Of a DNA stretch of 64,000 nt, positions 44,907 through 54,828 are shown piece by piece. A program made the position numbers and the translations under genes. Numbering within the stretch: the first letter of the stretch is position 1; each line of letters opens with the position of its first letter. The notes beneath the pieces were generated by a model, which did not search any database, was not told where the DNA came from, and was given only the letters and a program-made list of their open reading frames with translations. This DNA comes from Lewinella sp. IMCC34183 (lineage in GTDB: Bacteria > Bacteroidota > Bacteroidia > Chitinophagales > Saprospiraceae), in the NCBI RefSeq assembly GCF_003390915.1, contig NZ_QMEM01000002.1, forward strand, positions 514,518 to 578,517, read 5' to 3'.

Positions 44907-45647
44907 GTGAAAATAGCGTTCACGCTTAACGAATTGAGGCTTGGTTGCTTCTCCTCTTTTCTTCAGTGGAGCAATTTCACAAGTAGAATTCCCAAAATTA
45001 GAAACGTCCTACTTAAAAATAAATTTGCTGAAGTCCCGGCTCAACTCTATGTTTGCTTTAGAAAGGAACTACTAGCTGAAAAATTGGAACACTTATTAGG
45101 CGACATCGCGGAGAAAATTAAGTACGGACCGCACTTCCCCACGTTGGAGAAAGGCGACGTCCACTACCTGAAAGGACAGCACTTCACCAACGACTACCTG
45201 CTGGGCTTGGTGGAGGATAGCTTTGTCGACAAAAGTGACGCTAAGGTCAAGAGGTCATTACTCCGTACGGGAGACGTCATTCTGGCAGCAAAGGGAACCC
45301 GCCACTTTGTGTGGGCCTATCGGCCCGATGCCGGTCCGTGCGTGGCCTCCAGTCTTTTCTACGTGATTCGGGTAGATGAGCAGCTCGTAGTGCCTAATTA
45401 CTTTGCCCTATATATGAATCTTCCACCCCGCGTTCGCGCCATGCATGGCATCAGCAGAGGCGCTTCGGTACCAGTCATTCCAAAAGAGGAACTCATGAAC
45501 CTTTCCATACAGCTACCGCCGTTGGCGGAGCAACATCAACTCGTCCGAATCTACGAACTGCAGCAACAGCGCCGGAACCTCCTGCGCCAACTCATCAATC
45601 TCCAGCAAAGCGTCGACGATGCCGTGCTCCAAGAACTCACCCAGTAA
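44907..45647 (+). CDS. Half-size type I restriction specificity subunit (HsdS-like)
   Basis: A 246-residue protein with one target-recognition domain and one conserved helical region. DVHYLKGQHFTNDYLLG and RSLLRTGDVILAAKGTRHF are typical of an HsdS TRD, and LPPLAEQHQLVRIYELQQQRR is the long helical spacer. Normal HsdS has two TRDs and 400 or more residues; this one has one. The GTG start at 44907 is the first possible start. It precedes hsdM by 12 bp. It may be a dimerising half-subunit giving a palindromic site, or a truncated copy. Confidence 0.75.
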   Translation: MKIAFTLNELRLGCFSSFLQWSNFTSRIPKIRNVLLKNKFAEVPAQLYVCFRKELLAEKLEHLLGDIAEKIKYGPHFPTLEKGDVHYLKGQHFTNDYLLGLVEDSFVDKSDAKVKRSLLRTGDVILAAKGTRHFVWAYRPDAGPCVASSLFYVIRVDEQLVVPNYFALYMNLPPRVRAMHGISRGASVPVIPKEELMNLSIQLPPLAEQHQLVRIYELQQQRRNLLRQLINLQQSVDDAVLQELTQ

Positions 45648-45659
45648 CTCCAAGCCCCT

Positions 45660-47153
45660 ATGAAACTGACCCAAGCCACCATCAACCAGCAGGTCTGGAA
45701 GGCGTGCGACACCTTCCGCGGCACCATTGATGCCACCCAGTATAAGGACTACATCCTCACGATGCTGTTCGTCAAGTACCTCAGCGACGTACTGAAGGAC
45801 AAGGAAGCCGCCTACCATGAAAAGTACAACGGCGACGCCGCCCGCATCGCCCGGGCCATGAGCCTGGAGCGCTTCAAGATACCGGCTACGGCCACCTTTG
45901 ACAACCTCAATGCGCGGCGCACCGAGTCGAACTTGGGAGAGCTGATCAATATTGCCCTGGAAGAAATCGAGGAGGCGAACCGCGACAAGCTCTCCGGAGT
46001 ATTTCGCAACATCGACTTCGCCAGCGAGGCGAATCTAGGCCAAACCAAGGAGCGTAACCGCCGCTTGAAGAACCTGCTGAGTGACTTCGCCGGACTAGAT
46101 CTGCGGCCCAGCAATCTCGCGGGCAACGACGTGATCGGCGATGCCTACGAATACCTGATCGCCAACTTCGCGAGCGACGCCGGCAAGAAGGCGGGGGAGT
46201 TCTATACGCCGAGTGAGGTATCTACTTTACTGGCCAAACTGGTGGAACCAGCAGAGGGTAACCGTATCTGCGACCCCACCTGCGGTTCCGGATCCCTACT
46301 CCTCAAGACGGCCCGGGAAGTGGGCAGCCGTAACGTGAGTCTCTACGGACAGGAAGCCAACGGCAGCACCTGGGCACTGGCCCGCATGAACATGTTCCTG
46401 CACGAGATGGACAATGCTACCATTGAATGGGGCGACACCATCAACAACCCCAAGCTCCTGGAGAGCGATGCGTTGATGCGCTTCGACGTAGTGGTGGCCA
46501 ATCCACCCTTCAGCCTGGACAAGTGGGGGGCGGAGGAAGCCCCCAGTGACCGCCACAACCGCTTCCACCGGGGCATCCCCCCCAAGAGTAAGGGCGACTA
46601 CGCCTTCATCACCCACATGATCGAAACCCTCAACGCCCACGGCCGGGCCGGGGTCGTGGTGCCCCACGGGGTACTCTTCCGCGGGGGATCGGAGGGTAAA
46701 CTGCGCAAACAGCTGATCGAGGAGAACCTCCTGAGCGCCGTGATCGGGCTACCCGCCAACCTCTTCTACGGTACCGGCATCCCGGCCGCCATCCTGATCT
46801 TTGACAAGGCAAAGGGGGATGACACCAGCGTCATCTTTATCGACGCCAGTGCGGAGTTCGACAGCGGTAAGAATCAGAATAAGCTTGGAGCGGCGCACAT
46901 CCAGGTGATCTATGACACTTACCGAGAGCGCATCACGCAGGATAAGTACAGCTACCTGGCCACCCGCGCGGAGATCAAGGAGAACGACTACAACCTTAAC
47001 ATCCCCCGCTACGTCGACACCTTCGAGGAAGAAGAGCGCATCGATATTGCGGGGACGCAGGTGCAGATTGACAAACTGAAAGCTGAGCTGGCAGACGTAG
47101 AAGCGGAAATGGCTGGCTACCTAGCAAAGCTTGGCTATGCGCAATATTCGTAG
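45660..47153 (+). CDS. hsdM: Type I restriction-modification methyltransferase subunit HsdM
   Basis: A 497-residue N6-adenine DNA methyltransferase. An N-terminal helical domain precedes motif I DPTCGSGSLLL (205-215, SAM binding) and motif IV NPPF (281-284, catalytic). GDAYEYLIANFASDAGKKAGEFYTP is the conserved entry to the methylase domain. It works in the M2S complex with HsdS to modify the site and with HsdR for restriction. Between the half-HsdS and Shedu genes on one strand. Confidence 0.95.
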   Translation: MKLTQATINQQVWKACDTFRGTIDATQYKDYILTMLFVKYLSDVLKDKEAAYHEKYNGDAARIARAMSLERFKIPATATFDNLNARRTESNLGELINIALEEIEEANRDKLSGVFRNIDFASEANLGQTKERNRRLKNLLSDFAGLDLRPSNLAGNDVIGDAYEYLIANFASDAGKKAGEFYTPSEVSTLLAKLVEPAEGNRICDPTCGSGSLLLKTAREVGSRNVSLYGQEANGSTWALARMNMFLHEMDNATIEWGDTINNPKLLESDALMRFDVVVANPPFSLDKWGAEEAPSDRHNRFHRGIPPKSKGDYAFITHMIETLNAHGRAGVVVPHGVLFRGGSEGKLRKQLIEENLLSAVIGLPANLFYGTGIPAAILIFDKAKGDDTSVIFIDASAEFDSGKNQNKLGAAHIQVIYDTYRERITQDKYSYLATRAEIKENDYNLNIPRYVDTFEEEERIDIAGTQVQIDKLKAELADVEAEMAGYLAKLGYAQYS

Positions 47154-47207
47154 CTCTAACTTTAATCAAAAATAGAATACAAGCGAGCTTGCTCAAAATG
47201 CATCAAT

Positions 47208-48374
47208 ATGTATGGTAACCATCCCAAACCCTCAAAAGAGGAGATCATAGGGAACTCTTTCCCTGATCGCCTTTACACTGCTCAGCACGAAAAAGTCAAG
47301 TTTTATCGAGTTGTATTCAAGGACGGCGACACAACCACTTATCAAGCAAGTGCAAGAACGCAAGTTCAATTAACTCGCAAGGTTTCCGATGGAGAGTTTG
47401 AGGCTATTGAAATTGTTAAGCTGGTTGATGGAGAAATCCGGCAGCGGATTAAGTTGCCAAAGTTTACTTTGGAAAGGATTTGCGGTTTTTTAGAATTAAT
47501 GCGCGGTGAGGGAATTGACACTCACCGCCATCGACGATCCATTCTTACGCAGGATGAAGCAGCGCTCGGCAAGGCCACAAGAGAGTCAGTAATTGAGACA
47601 CTATCCGGCGAGGACGGAACATCAATTGTTGCGGAGTTGCTTGACAGAGGAGCACTACTCGAAAAAGACTTGATAAACACTGGGTACCGAAGACAACAGT
47701 TGGGTTGGTTTTCCCAAATGCTTTATGAGGGCCGCCTTGAAGAATATAAGGCGCTGGAAATGAATCGTCCTAAAACAAAAGATGAAATTGCTTGGCAACA
47801 TTTCTTTTCAAATAACGAGTGGATCTTTGGTTACGGCTTAACATATCGTTTCAACACAATTCTTCAAAAGGAATTTGCTGCATCCGGAACGACTGCAGCC
47901 GGTAAAGATCAGGTAAATGCTGACTTTCTGACCGGAGACACCCGATTTACGTCGTTCGTAGAGCTAAAAAGACCGGATACACCTCTTTTTGGAACTGGTC
48001 TTAATCGGGCGCGCACATGGGCACTTTCCAAAGAACTTCAGGATGCAAAGAGTCAAATTTTGGAGCAAAAGGCATCGGGAATGATAAAAGCCGAGACTGA
48101 AAAAGAGCTTCTCGATTCAGAAGGAAATCTGATTCTTCAGAGAACCTTTGATCCCCGTATAATACTTGTTATCGGCTGCTGGGATCAAATTGAAGGTGAC
48201 AACCTTTCCGTGAGGACTGCAAAGCAGAAAACCTTCGAACTCTATCGCCGTGATTCCCGAAACGTGGAGTTCATAACATTTGATGAGCTCTACGAGAGAG
48301 CATGCCATATTGTAGGGGATCCTACAACTGGAGCTAAAGTCTCACCGCCCCAAGTCCGACGAGCAAGTAAATGA
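47208..48374 (+). CDS. sduA: Shedu-type anti-phage nuclease (DUF4263, SduA)
   Basis: A 388-residue protein. The last ~200 residues match the DUF4263/Shedu domain: WQHFFSNNEWIFGYGL opens it and the PD-(D/E)xK nuclease core is Asp239 in VNADF plus Glu252-x-Lys254 in SFVELKRPDTPL, with Glu204 in the NNEW motif upstream as a conserved helix residue. Shedu is a single-gene phage-defence nuclease. The N-terminal ~190 residues are variable sensor sequence. It lies inside the hsd operon, between hsdM and hsdS, 55 bp and 38 bp away. It is visibly more AT-rich than hsdM and hsdR. Whether it works with the restriction enzyme is not known. Confidence 0.85.
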   Translation: MYGNHPKPSKEEIIGNSFPDRLYTAQHEKVKFYRVVFKDGDTTTYQASARTQVQLTRKVSDGEFEAIEIVKLVDGEIRQRIKLPKFTLERICGFLELMRGEGIDTHRHRRSILTQDEAALGKATRESVIETLSGEDGTSIVAELLDRGALLEKDLINTGYRRQQLGWFSQMLYEGRLEEYKALEMNRPKTKDEIAWQHFFSNNEWIFGYGLTYRFNTILQKEFAASGTTAAGKDQVNADFLTGDTRFTSFVELKRPDTPLFGTGLNRARTWALSKELQDAKSQILEQKASGMIKAETEKELLDSEGNLILQRTFDPRIILVIGCWDQIEGDNLSVRTAKQKTFELYRRDSRNVEFITFDELYERACHIVGDPTTGAKVSPPQVRRASK

Positions 48375-48411
48375 TTCGTAGTAGCGGTACCCATTAAATC
48401 CTACCCACTTT

Positions 48412-49716
48412 ATGTTGACCAAGCAGACCATTGATTCATCAACTGACAAGAATGATGAATCACCACACCCTTACGAAGAAAGCAAAGGAAAGAAGACGGT
48501 TCGCCCCGGCTATAAGCATACTAAATCGGGATGGATACCCGAGGAATGGGAACTGCTACAGTTGAAAACTCTTGCACATTTCTACTCTGGAACAACCCCT
48601 TCAAGGAGTGAGCAGGCAAAATATTTTGATGGAGGCAAGTTCAATTGGGTCAAGACTACCGACCTCAACAACGGGATCCTTAATGATACCGAAGAAAAAG
48701 TGACTGACGTTGCATTGAAAGAAACGTCTCTGAAACTACTTCCAAAAGGCACCATTGTGGTAGCAATGTATGGAGGGTATCGGCAAATTGGCAGAACGGG
48801 AATGTTTGCATTTAAAGGATGCATCAATCAAGCTCTGACTGCGATAACGTGTGGTCCAAATCTTATTCCAAATTACTTGTTGCTCTATCTAAATGGAAAT
48901 GTCCACATTTGGAAGCGATTTGCAGCCAGTAGTAGAAAGGACCCAAATATCACCAAGTCTGATATTTTTCAATTCCCTGTAGTCCTCCCTCCCCTCCAAG
49001 AGCAGCAGCGCATCGCCACCCTCCTCACCACCTGGGACCGCGCCATCACCACCACCCAGGCCCTCATCAAGCAACTGGAAGCCCGCAAGCGCGGACTGAT
49101 GCAGCGGCTGCTTACGGGGGAGGTGCGGTTGCCTGGGTTTGAGAGAGAATGGAAGGAATACAGATTAGGTGATGTCACCAAGTCGTTTTCTAAAAGAAAT
49201 AAAAATTTAATTGAAGCCAGAATTTATTCTGTGACCAATGATCGTGGATTTGTCTACCAAGCTGATCAGTTCAGTCATGAAGTAGCGGGAAGTGACCTCA
49301 AGGGGTACAAAATCATTCAAAGAGGTGAATTTGCATATAACCCAGCTAGAGTGAACGTCGGATCACTAGCTTATTTTACAGATGAAATAGGTGTAATCAG
49401 TTCACTTTACGTTTGCTTTAAAGCAAACAAAAGAGTGCTTGATGAATATCTCAGATATTTTTTAAAGTCAAATAAAGCTAGGCACGATTTGTCAGTCTAC
49501 GGAGAAGGTGGGGTGAGAGTGTACTTATGGTATCCCCTGTTTGCAGGGATCAAGATTAACCTTCCCCCAAAGAATGAGCAAGAGGCAATTGCCAAGGTGC
49601 TATGTGTAGCTGATCGAGAAATCACAAATCAGCAATCAAAACTGAACCACTTGAAACGCCAGAAACGCGGTCTAATGCAGCAACTACTAACCGGCCAAAA
49701 ACGCCTGCTCGCATGA
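48412..49716 (+). CDS. hsdS: Type I restriction specificity subunit HsdS
   Basis: A 434-residue specificity subunit with two TRDs. The central (EQQRIATLLTTWDRAI...RKRGLMQRLLTG) and C-terminal (EQEAIAKVLCVADREI...QKRGLMQQLLTG) conserved regions are related to each other, as in all HsdS. The TRD parts, about 1-190 and 245-385, are clearly more AT-rich than these repeats, so the domains have probably been exchanged with other strains. HsdS ends with the ATGA overlap with hsdR, so translation is coupled. Confidence 0.93.
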   Translation: MLTKQTIDSSTDKNDESPHPYEESKGKKTVRPGYKHTKSGWIPEEWELLQLKTLAHFYSGTTPSRSEQAKYFDGGKFNWVKTTDLNNGILNDTEEKVTDVALKETSLKLLPKGTIVVAMYGGYRQIGRTGMFAFKGCINQALTAITCGPNLIPNYLLLYLNGNVHIWKRFAASSRKDPNITKSDIFQFPVVLPPLQEQQRIATLLTTWDRAITTTQALIKQLEARKRGLMQRLLTGEVRLPGFEREWKEYRLGDVTKSFSKRNKNLIEARIYSVTNDRGFVYQADQFSHEVAGSDLKGYKIIQRGEFAYNPARVNVGSLAYFTDEIGVISSLYVCFKANKRVLDEYLRYFLKSNKARHDLSVYGEGGVRVYLWYPLFAGIKINLPPKNEQEAIAKVLCVADREITNQQSKLNHLKRQKRGLMQQLLTGQKRLLA

Positions 49717-52700
49717 ACACACCCAGCTACCGGGAGGACCGCATCTCCCAAGAACCCGCGCTCAAACTCCTAACCCGACTGAGGTACACCTACCTCTCTC
49801 CGGAGCAGGCCGAGGAGATGCGCGGCGGCCGCAAGTCCGCCGTGCTACTAGAGGGCGTGCTGCGCGAGCGCCTGCGCGCCATCAACGACATTACCCGGCG
49901 GGGGGAGACGTACGACTTTTCCGAAGCCAACATCGAAAATGCGGTACTGGAGCTGCGGCATCCGCCGCTGCAGGATGGCTTCATCGCGGCAAACGCTCAC
50001 CTCTACGACTTGCTCACCTTGGGAAAGAGCTTTGAGCAGCGTATCGAGGGGGACAAGAAGAGCCATACGCTCTACTACATCGACTGGGAGAACATTGAGA
50101 ATAATGCCTTCCACGTCACCGAGGAGTACCCTGTCACCCGGACGGCCCGTACAGATACCTACCGGCCGGATATTGTCCTCTTCGTCAACGGTATTCCGCT
50201 GGTGGTAATCGAATGCAAGAGTTCGGGGCTTTCGGGTACTACACCCCCGGTCGACCTGGGCGTGGAACAGCATCTGCGTAACTGCAAGAAGGACGGCATC
50301 CGTGACCTCTACGTGTACAGCTCCCTACTTCTTTCCGTTGCTACCAGTGCCGCTAAGTACGGTACTACGGGAACCAGTAAGGAGTACTGGTCAGTGTGGA
50401 AGGAACGCTTTTCCTCCCGAGAGGCGGAGCTGGCTTACCGAGCGGAGCTGCGCAGCCTAGTCACTGCCAGCCGGCCCATCACGGCGCAGGACGAACTTCT
50501 GCACGCCCTCTGCCGTCCCAATCGCCTCCTCGATATCACCCGTAACTACACGCTGTATGACGACGGCACAAAGAAGATCGCCCGCTACCAGCAGTACTTC
50601 GCCGTGGCGGACGCCATGGAACGGGTACGCACCATTGGCGCGGATGGGAAGCGGCGCGGCGGAGTCATCTGGCACACCCAGGGCAGCGGTAAATCGCTGA
50701 CGATGGTGATGCTGGCCCAGTTGTTGGCGAATGCGCGTTGGAGTGACGGCACCGCACCCGCGTACCCGCCCACCACCGGAGGTAACAGCGCAGCTAAAAT
50801 CATCCTCGTCACCGACCGGATTGATCTGGACGACCAGATCGCCGGCACCTTCAAAAAGTGCAAGCAAGAAGTGGTGCAGGCCAGGACGGGTTCCCACCTG
50901 ACGGAACTCCTGGAGGGCACCGGTGACGAGATCATCACCACCATCATCAACAAATTTGAGGCGGCGGTCCGGCAAATCAAGGAGCCCTTCGACAACCCTA
51001 ACATCTTCGTGCTCATCGACGAGGGTCACCGTACCCAGTACGGCAGCTTTAACGTAAGTATGGAGCGGGTCTTTCCGCGGGCGTGCTTCATTGCCTTTAC
51101 GGGTACCCCGCTCATGAAGAGCGAGAAGCACACCGCCACTAAATTCGGCGGCTACATCGGCCTTCCGTATACGGTAAACGATGCCGTAGAGGACGGGGCG
51201 GTCGTGCCGCTGCTCTACGAGGGACGGCACAACCACATCACGCTGAACGAAGACCCAATCAACCGCTACTTCGACCGGGTTTCCGAGCCGCTGAGCGATT
51301 ATGGCAAGGCCGAGCTCAAGCGAAAATTCAGTACCGTTGAGCACCTGAACCGGGCGGACCAGGTCGTGTACGCCCGGGCGTGGGACATCAGCCAGCATTA
51401 CCGCGACTTCTTTCAGACTAACAACGACACCTATAAGCCCAAGGCACAGCTGGTGGCCCCGCGGGTGAAGACGGCACTTCTTTATCATAAGTACCTGAAG
51501 GAAATCGGGTTCGTTAGCAGCGCGGTAGTTGTCAGTCCCAGTGATACCCGGGAGGGCACGGAGGATAGCTTTTACAACGAAGACGAGGAGCGAGAGTACG
51601 AGGAAAAGTACTTCGCCGCCATGTACGACAAGTATGGCGACCAGCGGAAGTACGAGGAATCGATCATTAGTCAGTTCAAGAAGCGGGACCATCCGGAGAT
51701 CCTGATCGTAGTGGCCAAGCTGCTCACCGGATTTGATGCACCAGCGAATACCATCCTGTACCTGTGCCGCTCCCTCAAGGAGCACACGCTGCTGCAGGCG
51801 GTGGCCCGGGTCAACCGGGTGTATCCGGGCAAGGACTACGGATACATCATTGACTATTACGGTAACCTCGAGAACCTGGACAACGCGCTGGAAACCTACT
51901 CTGCCCTCGGCGAATACGACGCCGAAGATATTGCCGGGGCCCTCACCAACATCCAGGAGGAGATCGCTAAACTACCGCAGGCCCACGCCGAACTCTGGGA
52001 CCTATTCAAGACCCTGCCCAAGGGGGCGGATGCTACCGTCTACGGGGAATTCCTGGAGCCGAAGGATCGCCGCGACAAGTTTTATGAGAAGCTTAGTGCC
52101 TTCGCTAAACTGCTGAAACTGGCGCTTTCCTCGGTCGACTTTGCGGAGCATACGCCGTCCGACCGGATAGACCGTTACAAGCGCGACCTCCGCTTTTTCT
52201 TACAGCTGCGGGTGGACGTAAAACGGCGCTACAACGACGAGTTGAGCTACCAGGAGTTTGAGCCGCAGATCCAGAAACTGATCGATAAGCACATCACTAC
52301 CGTCGGGGAAACCCTGAAGGTGACCGAGCTGGTCAATGTCTTCGACCGGGAGGAGCGGGAAGCGGCCGTTGCCGAAATTGGAAGCGACGCGGCCAAAGCT
52401 GATCACATCGCCAGTCGTACGGCCAAGGCCATTAACGTCAAGATGGCCGAGGATCCGATCTACTACAAGAAGCTCTCCGACCTTATCAAGGAAACCATCG
52501 CCGCCTACCACCAAAAGCGGATCGACGAAGCGGAATTTCTCAAGCGGGCCAGAGACCTCGAAGACAAATTCTTCAACGGTCGTTCGGACGATGCACCCGA
52601 GGCACTGCGCGGCAACGAGGCAGCCCTTGCCTTCTATGACTTTAGCCGGGAAGTTTTTGACGATACTAATCTGCTTAAAACCCTGTTTCACATCGAGGTC

Positions 52701-52919
52701 GCCCAGGCTATAGATCGGGTAGTCAGCGATACGATCTATCTCAACGGCAAGAAGATGGTGGATTGGCACAAAAACAGCGACATCACCAGCAAAATCCGAC
52801 TCCAGCTGGGCGACGAGGTATACGACCTGCTGAACAAGTACGATGCAGAAGTGGACTGGGATAGCCTGAAGGTGCTGGAGGACGAAAGCCTTAAAGTAGC
52901 CCTCGTCAAGTATGCGTGA
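49713..52919 (+). CDS. hsdR: Type I restriction endonuclease subunit HsdR
   Basis: A 1068-residue motor-nuclease. The N-terminal PD-(D/E)xK nuclease has Asp153 (RPDIVLFVNG) and Glu167-Cys-Lys169 (VVIECKSSG). The helicase domain has Walker A GSGKS (324-328), the DEGH box (436-439, motif II), AFTGTPL (motif III), LTGFDAPANTILYL (motif V region) and LLQAVARVNRVYPGK (motif VI). A C-terminal helical domain binds the M2S core. Full length, no frameshift. Its stop codon overlaps the next gene by 8 bp. Confidence 0.96.
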   Translation: MNTPSYREDRISQEPALKLLTRLRYTYLSPEQAEEMRGGRKSAVLLEGVLRERLRAINDITRRGETYDFSEANIENAVLELRHPPLQDGFIAANAHLYDLLTLGKSFEQRIEGDKKSHTLYYIDWENIENNAFHVTEEYPVTRTARTDTYRPDIVLFVNGIPLVVIECKSSGLSGTTPPVDLGVEQHLRNCKKDGIRDLYVYSSLLLSVATSAAKYGTTGTSKEYWSVWKERFSSREAELAYRAELRSLVTASRPITAQDELLHALCRPNRLLDITRNYTLYDDGTKKIARYQQYFAVADAMERVRTIGADGKRRGGVIWHTQGSGKSLTMVMLAQLLANARWSDGTAPAYPPTTGGNSAAKIILVTDRIDLDDQIAGTFKKCKQEVVQARTGSHLTELLEGTGDEIITTIINKFEAAVRQIKEPFDNPNIFVLIDEGHRTQYGSFNVSMERVFPRACFIAFTGTPLMKSEKHTATKFGGYIGLPYTVNDAVEDGAVVPLLYEGRHNHITLNEDPINRYFDRVSEPLSDYGKAELKRKFSTVEHLNRADQVVYARAWDISQHYRDFFQTNNDTYKPKAQLVAPRVKTALLYHKYLKEIGFVSSAVVVSPSDTREGTEDSFYNEDEEREYEEKYFAAMYDKYGDQRKYEESIISQFKKRDHPEILIVVAKLLTGFDAPANTILYLCRSLKEHTLLQAVARVNRVYPGKDYGYIIDYYGNLENLDNALETYSALGEYDAEDIAGALTNIQEEIAKLPQAHAELWDLFKTLPKGADATVYGEFLEPKDRRDKFYEKLSAFAKLLKLALSSVDFAEHTPSDRIDRYKRDLRFFLQLRVDVKRRYNDELSYQEFEPQIQKLIDKHITTVGETLKVTELVNVFDREEREAAVAEIGSDAAKADHIASRTAKAINVKMAEDPIYYKKLSDLIKETIAAYHQKRIDEAEFLKRARDLEDKFFNGRSDDAPEALRGNEAALAFYDFSREVFDDTNLLKTLFHIEVAQAIDRVVSDTIYLNGKKMVDWHKNSDITSKIRLQLGDEVYDLLNKYDAEVDWDSLKVLEDESLKVALVKYA

Positions 52920-53625
52920 TCGCATCCATTACGGTACGTCGACGATCGACTTTGACCTAACTTTCGCAGAGCGCAAGACTATGGGTGTACGCGTAGAGCC
53001 GGACGGTGAGGTATTTGTCGTGGCTCCGCTGGGCACCCAAACCGATAAGGTGAGGGATAAGGTCCTGAGCAAGGCCGCCTGGATCCGCCGGCAGCGGGAT
53101 TACTTCCTGGCCTTTTATCCGCGACGGTCGGAGCGGCGGTACGTTAGCGGGGAAACCCACTACTATTTGGGCAAACAGTACCGGTTGAAGGTCCACGGTG
53201 ACTTACCTGACGTACCCGAAGGGGTGAAACTTTCGGCTGGGTACCTACACCTCACTACCGGTTCTCCCCAGGACGCGAATCACTCCCGCGAGCTCCTCAA
53301 TGCCTGGTACCTCCGGCAGGCAGAACGTCACTTCCCTACCCTACTGGCCGCCCGATTGCCCCGGGCGCGCACTTACTATACCGGTCCGGTAGAGCTCCGC
53401 TGGCGTTGGCTGAAGAATCGCTGGGGTACCTGCAGTAGGAGTGGGGTGATTACGCTGAATCTGGAGTTAATTAAGGCGCCCACGGTTTGCATTGAGTACG
53501 TGATCGTCCATGAGCTCTGTCACCTAAAGCACTTTCACCACGGGAAGGAATTTTATGCCTTGCTGGAGCGTGAGTGGCCTGGGTGGGAGGTGGTTAAGGA
53601 GCGGTTAGAAAGGTTACTTGCATAG
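52912..53625 (+). CDS. YgjP-type metallopeptidase (DUF45), hsd-linked
   Basis: A 237-residue predicted zinc metallopeptidase of the SprT-like/DUF45 family. The site HELCH (200-204) is in YVIVHELCHLKHFHH with His210 as the probable third ligand; ELRWRWLKNRWGTCSRSG is the preceding conserved block with RWGTC. It starts inside the end of hsdR (8-bp overlap), a linkage seen in many type I loci. Its role in restriction is not established. Ends the defence operon. Confidence 0.92.
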   Translation: MRDRIHYGTSTIDFDLTFAERKTMGVRVEPDGEVFVVAPLGTQTDKVRDKVLSKAAWIRRQRDYFLAFYPRRSERRYVSGETHYYLGKQYRLKVHGDLPDVPEGVKLSAGYLHLTTGSPQDANHSRELLNAWYLRQAERHFPTLLAARLPRARTYYTGPVELRWRWLKNRWGTCSRSGVITLNLELIKAPTVCIEYVIVHELCHLKHFHHGKEFYALLEREWPGWEVVKERLERLLA

Positions 53626-53821
53626 TATTATCATAGTGTTTTTTGATTCACTACATCAAGTAAGTGCGTTCAGTTTGAAACGGGTTTTTGGCACTTGACG
53701 ACAGAGTTAATGGTTTTGGTTCTCTAGTGATTTCGATTGGAGCAATTTGAAGTCCTTGATTACATTGAAAGATTAGCCGACGGTCAACCAACCATTGCCG
53801 TGGGTGGTAGAATGTTAAGGT

Positions 53822-54820
53822 TCACTCCAACTTAAGCGAAATAGTAATATCCTCACCAGCAGCAAAATTGACTGCACTCTTAACCGTCCAGCGTTGATTA
53901 CCGACTATCTTTTCCCCGTGTAAATAATAGAAGTTAGCCGGCAAATCTGTCGTATCCGCTGTTCCGGAGCCATCGGTCAGGAACTGAAAATTGCTACCGG
54001 CGCAGGAGTCGCGCTCGAACAGCAACTGACTGGTAAAGAGACACAGCTGAACTCCAGGTAACCGGTCGCCTCGCACATCATATGTCTGGAAGCGAACGGA
54101 GTTTTTGACGGCGGCGGTCTGGAGAGATAGGTACACCGGCTGTGTAATTACTTTCTGGTCTTCAAACGTCAGTTGCGTGGAGTCGGCCAGTACGTTGTTT
54201 CCTATCTTCAGACTGCTGCGAAGTAGGTAAGTTTCGGGGCTTCCCAGCAACATGGCGTAACCGCGATCGTCGGAGATGGTTTCAAGGTTGCTGCCGGAGC
54301 AGTCCGTGGGGTCCGATGGCAAGTTATCCTCAGTGCGATACAGGCAGTGTTTTACTCCTTTCAGTGGTGCGCCCGCTTCGTCGAAAGACAAAATTTGGAT
54401 ACCGGTCTGACCAGTCAGAGCCAAGGTAGCGGTTACGGCGGCCGCGTAAATTTCGGGTTTGGAGGTATCCCGTCCGACGTAGCGCCTGCCGTTGATCAAT
54501 TCCTCATAGGTAATTACGTACTCATGATCCTCTCGCAGCAGGTCAAAACTGAAGTATCCCTCCCCGTCTGTCTTGGTGCTGAATAGGTAATCTTCGACCT
54601 CGTTGTCACCTGCGTCAGTGGTGGGCCAACCCGCTGGCGGGTTCAGGTAGGTAATGGTCACCATCTTGCCGGCGGCGGGTGCTGGCTGAGCCTCTCGGAA
54701 ATAGTCAGTTTGCAGAAATGCCCTTCCCCGGATCGTATTATCACCAATATCGTAAGTGAGATCTTTTTCACAGGTAAACAGGGTGCATAAGCAGCCGGTT
54801 AGGATCACGTATTTCAGCAT
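53822..54820 (-). CDS. Unrecognised lipoprotein with two disulfide-bearing beta domains
   Basis: A 332-residue lipoprotein (lipobox LFTCEKD, Cys17). A first beta-rich region (about 30-125) has carboxypeptidase-regulatory-like features (FSFDLLREDHEYVITYEE). Then two similar domains, about 140-230 and 240-332, each carry a short Cys pair before a GSN motif: HCLYRTED...DCSGSN and LCLFTSQL...SCAGSN. I do not recognise the family. It starts 8 bp after the end of the large envelope gene upstream on the same strand, so the two are probably one operon. Confidence 0.65.
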   Translation of the reverse strand: MLKYVILTGCLCTLFTCEKDLTYDIGDNTIRGRAFLQTDYFREAQPAPAAGKMVTITYLNPPAGWPTTDAGDNEVEDYLFSTKTDGEGYFSFDLLREDHEYVITYEELINGRRYVGRDTSKPEIYAAAVTATLALTGQTGIQILSFDEAGAPLKGVKHCLYRTEDNLPSDPTDCSGSNLETISDDRGYAMLLGSPETYLLRSSLKIGNNVLADSTQLTFEDQKVITQPVYLSLQTAAVKNSVRFQTYDVRGDRLPGVQLCLFTSQLLFERDSCAGSNFQFLTDGSGTADTTDLPANFYYLHGEKIVGNQRWTVKSAVNFAAGEDITISLKLE

Positions 54821-54828
54821 GGCGCAGG

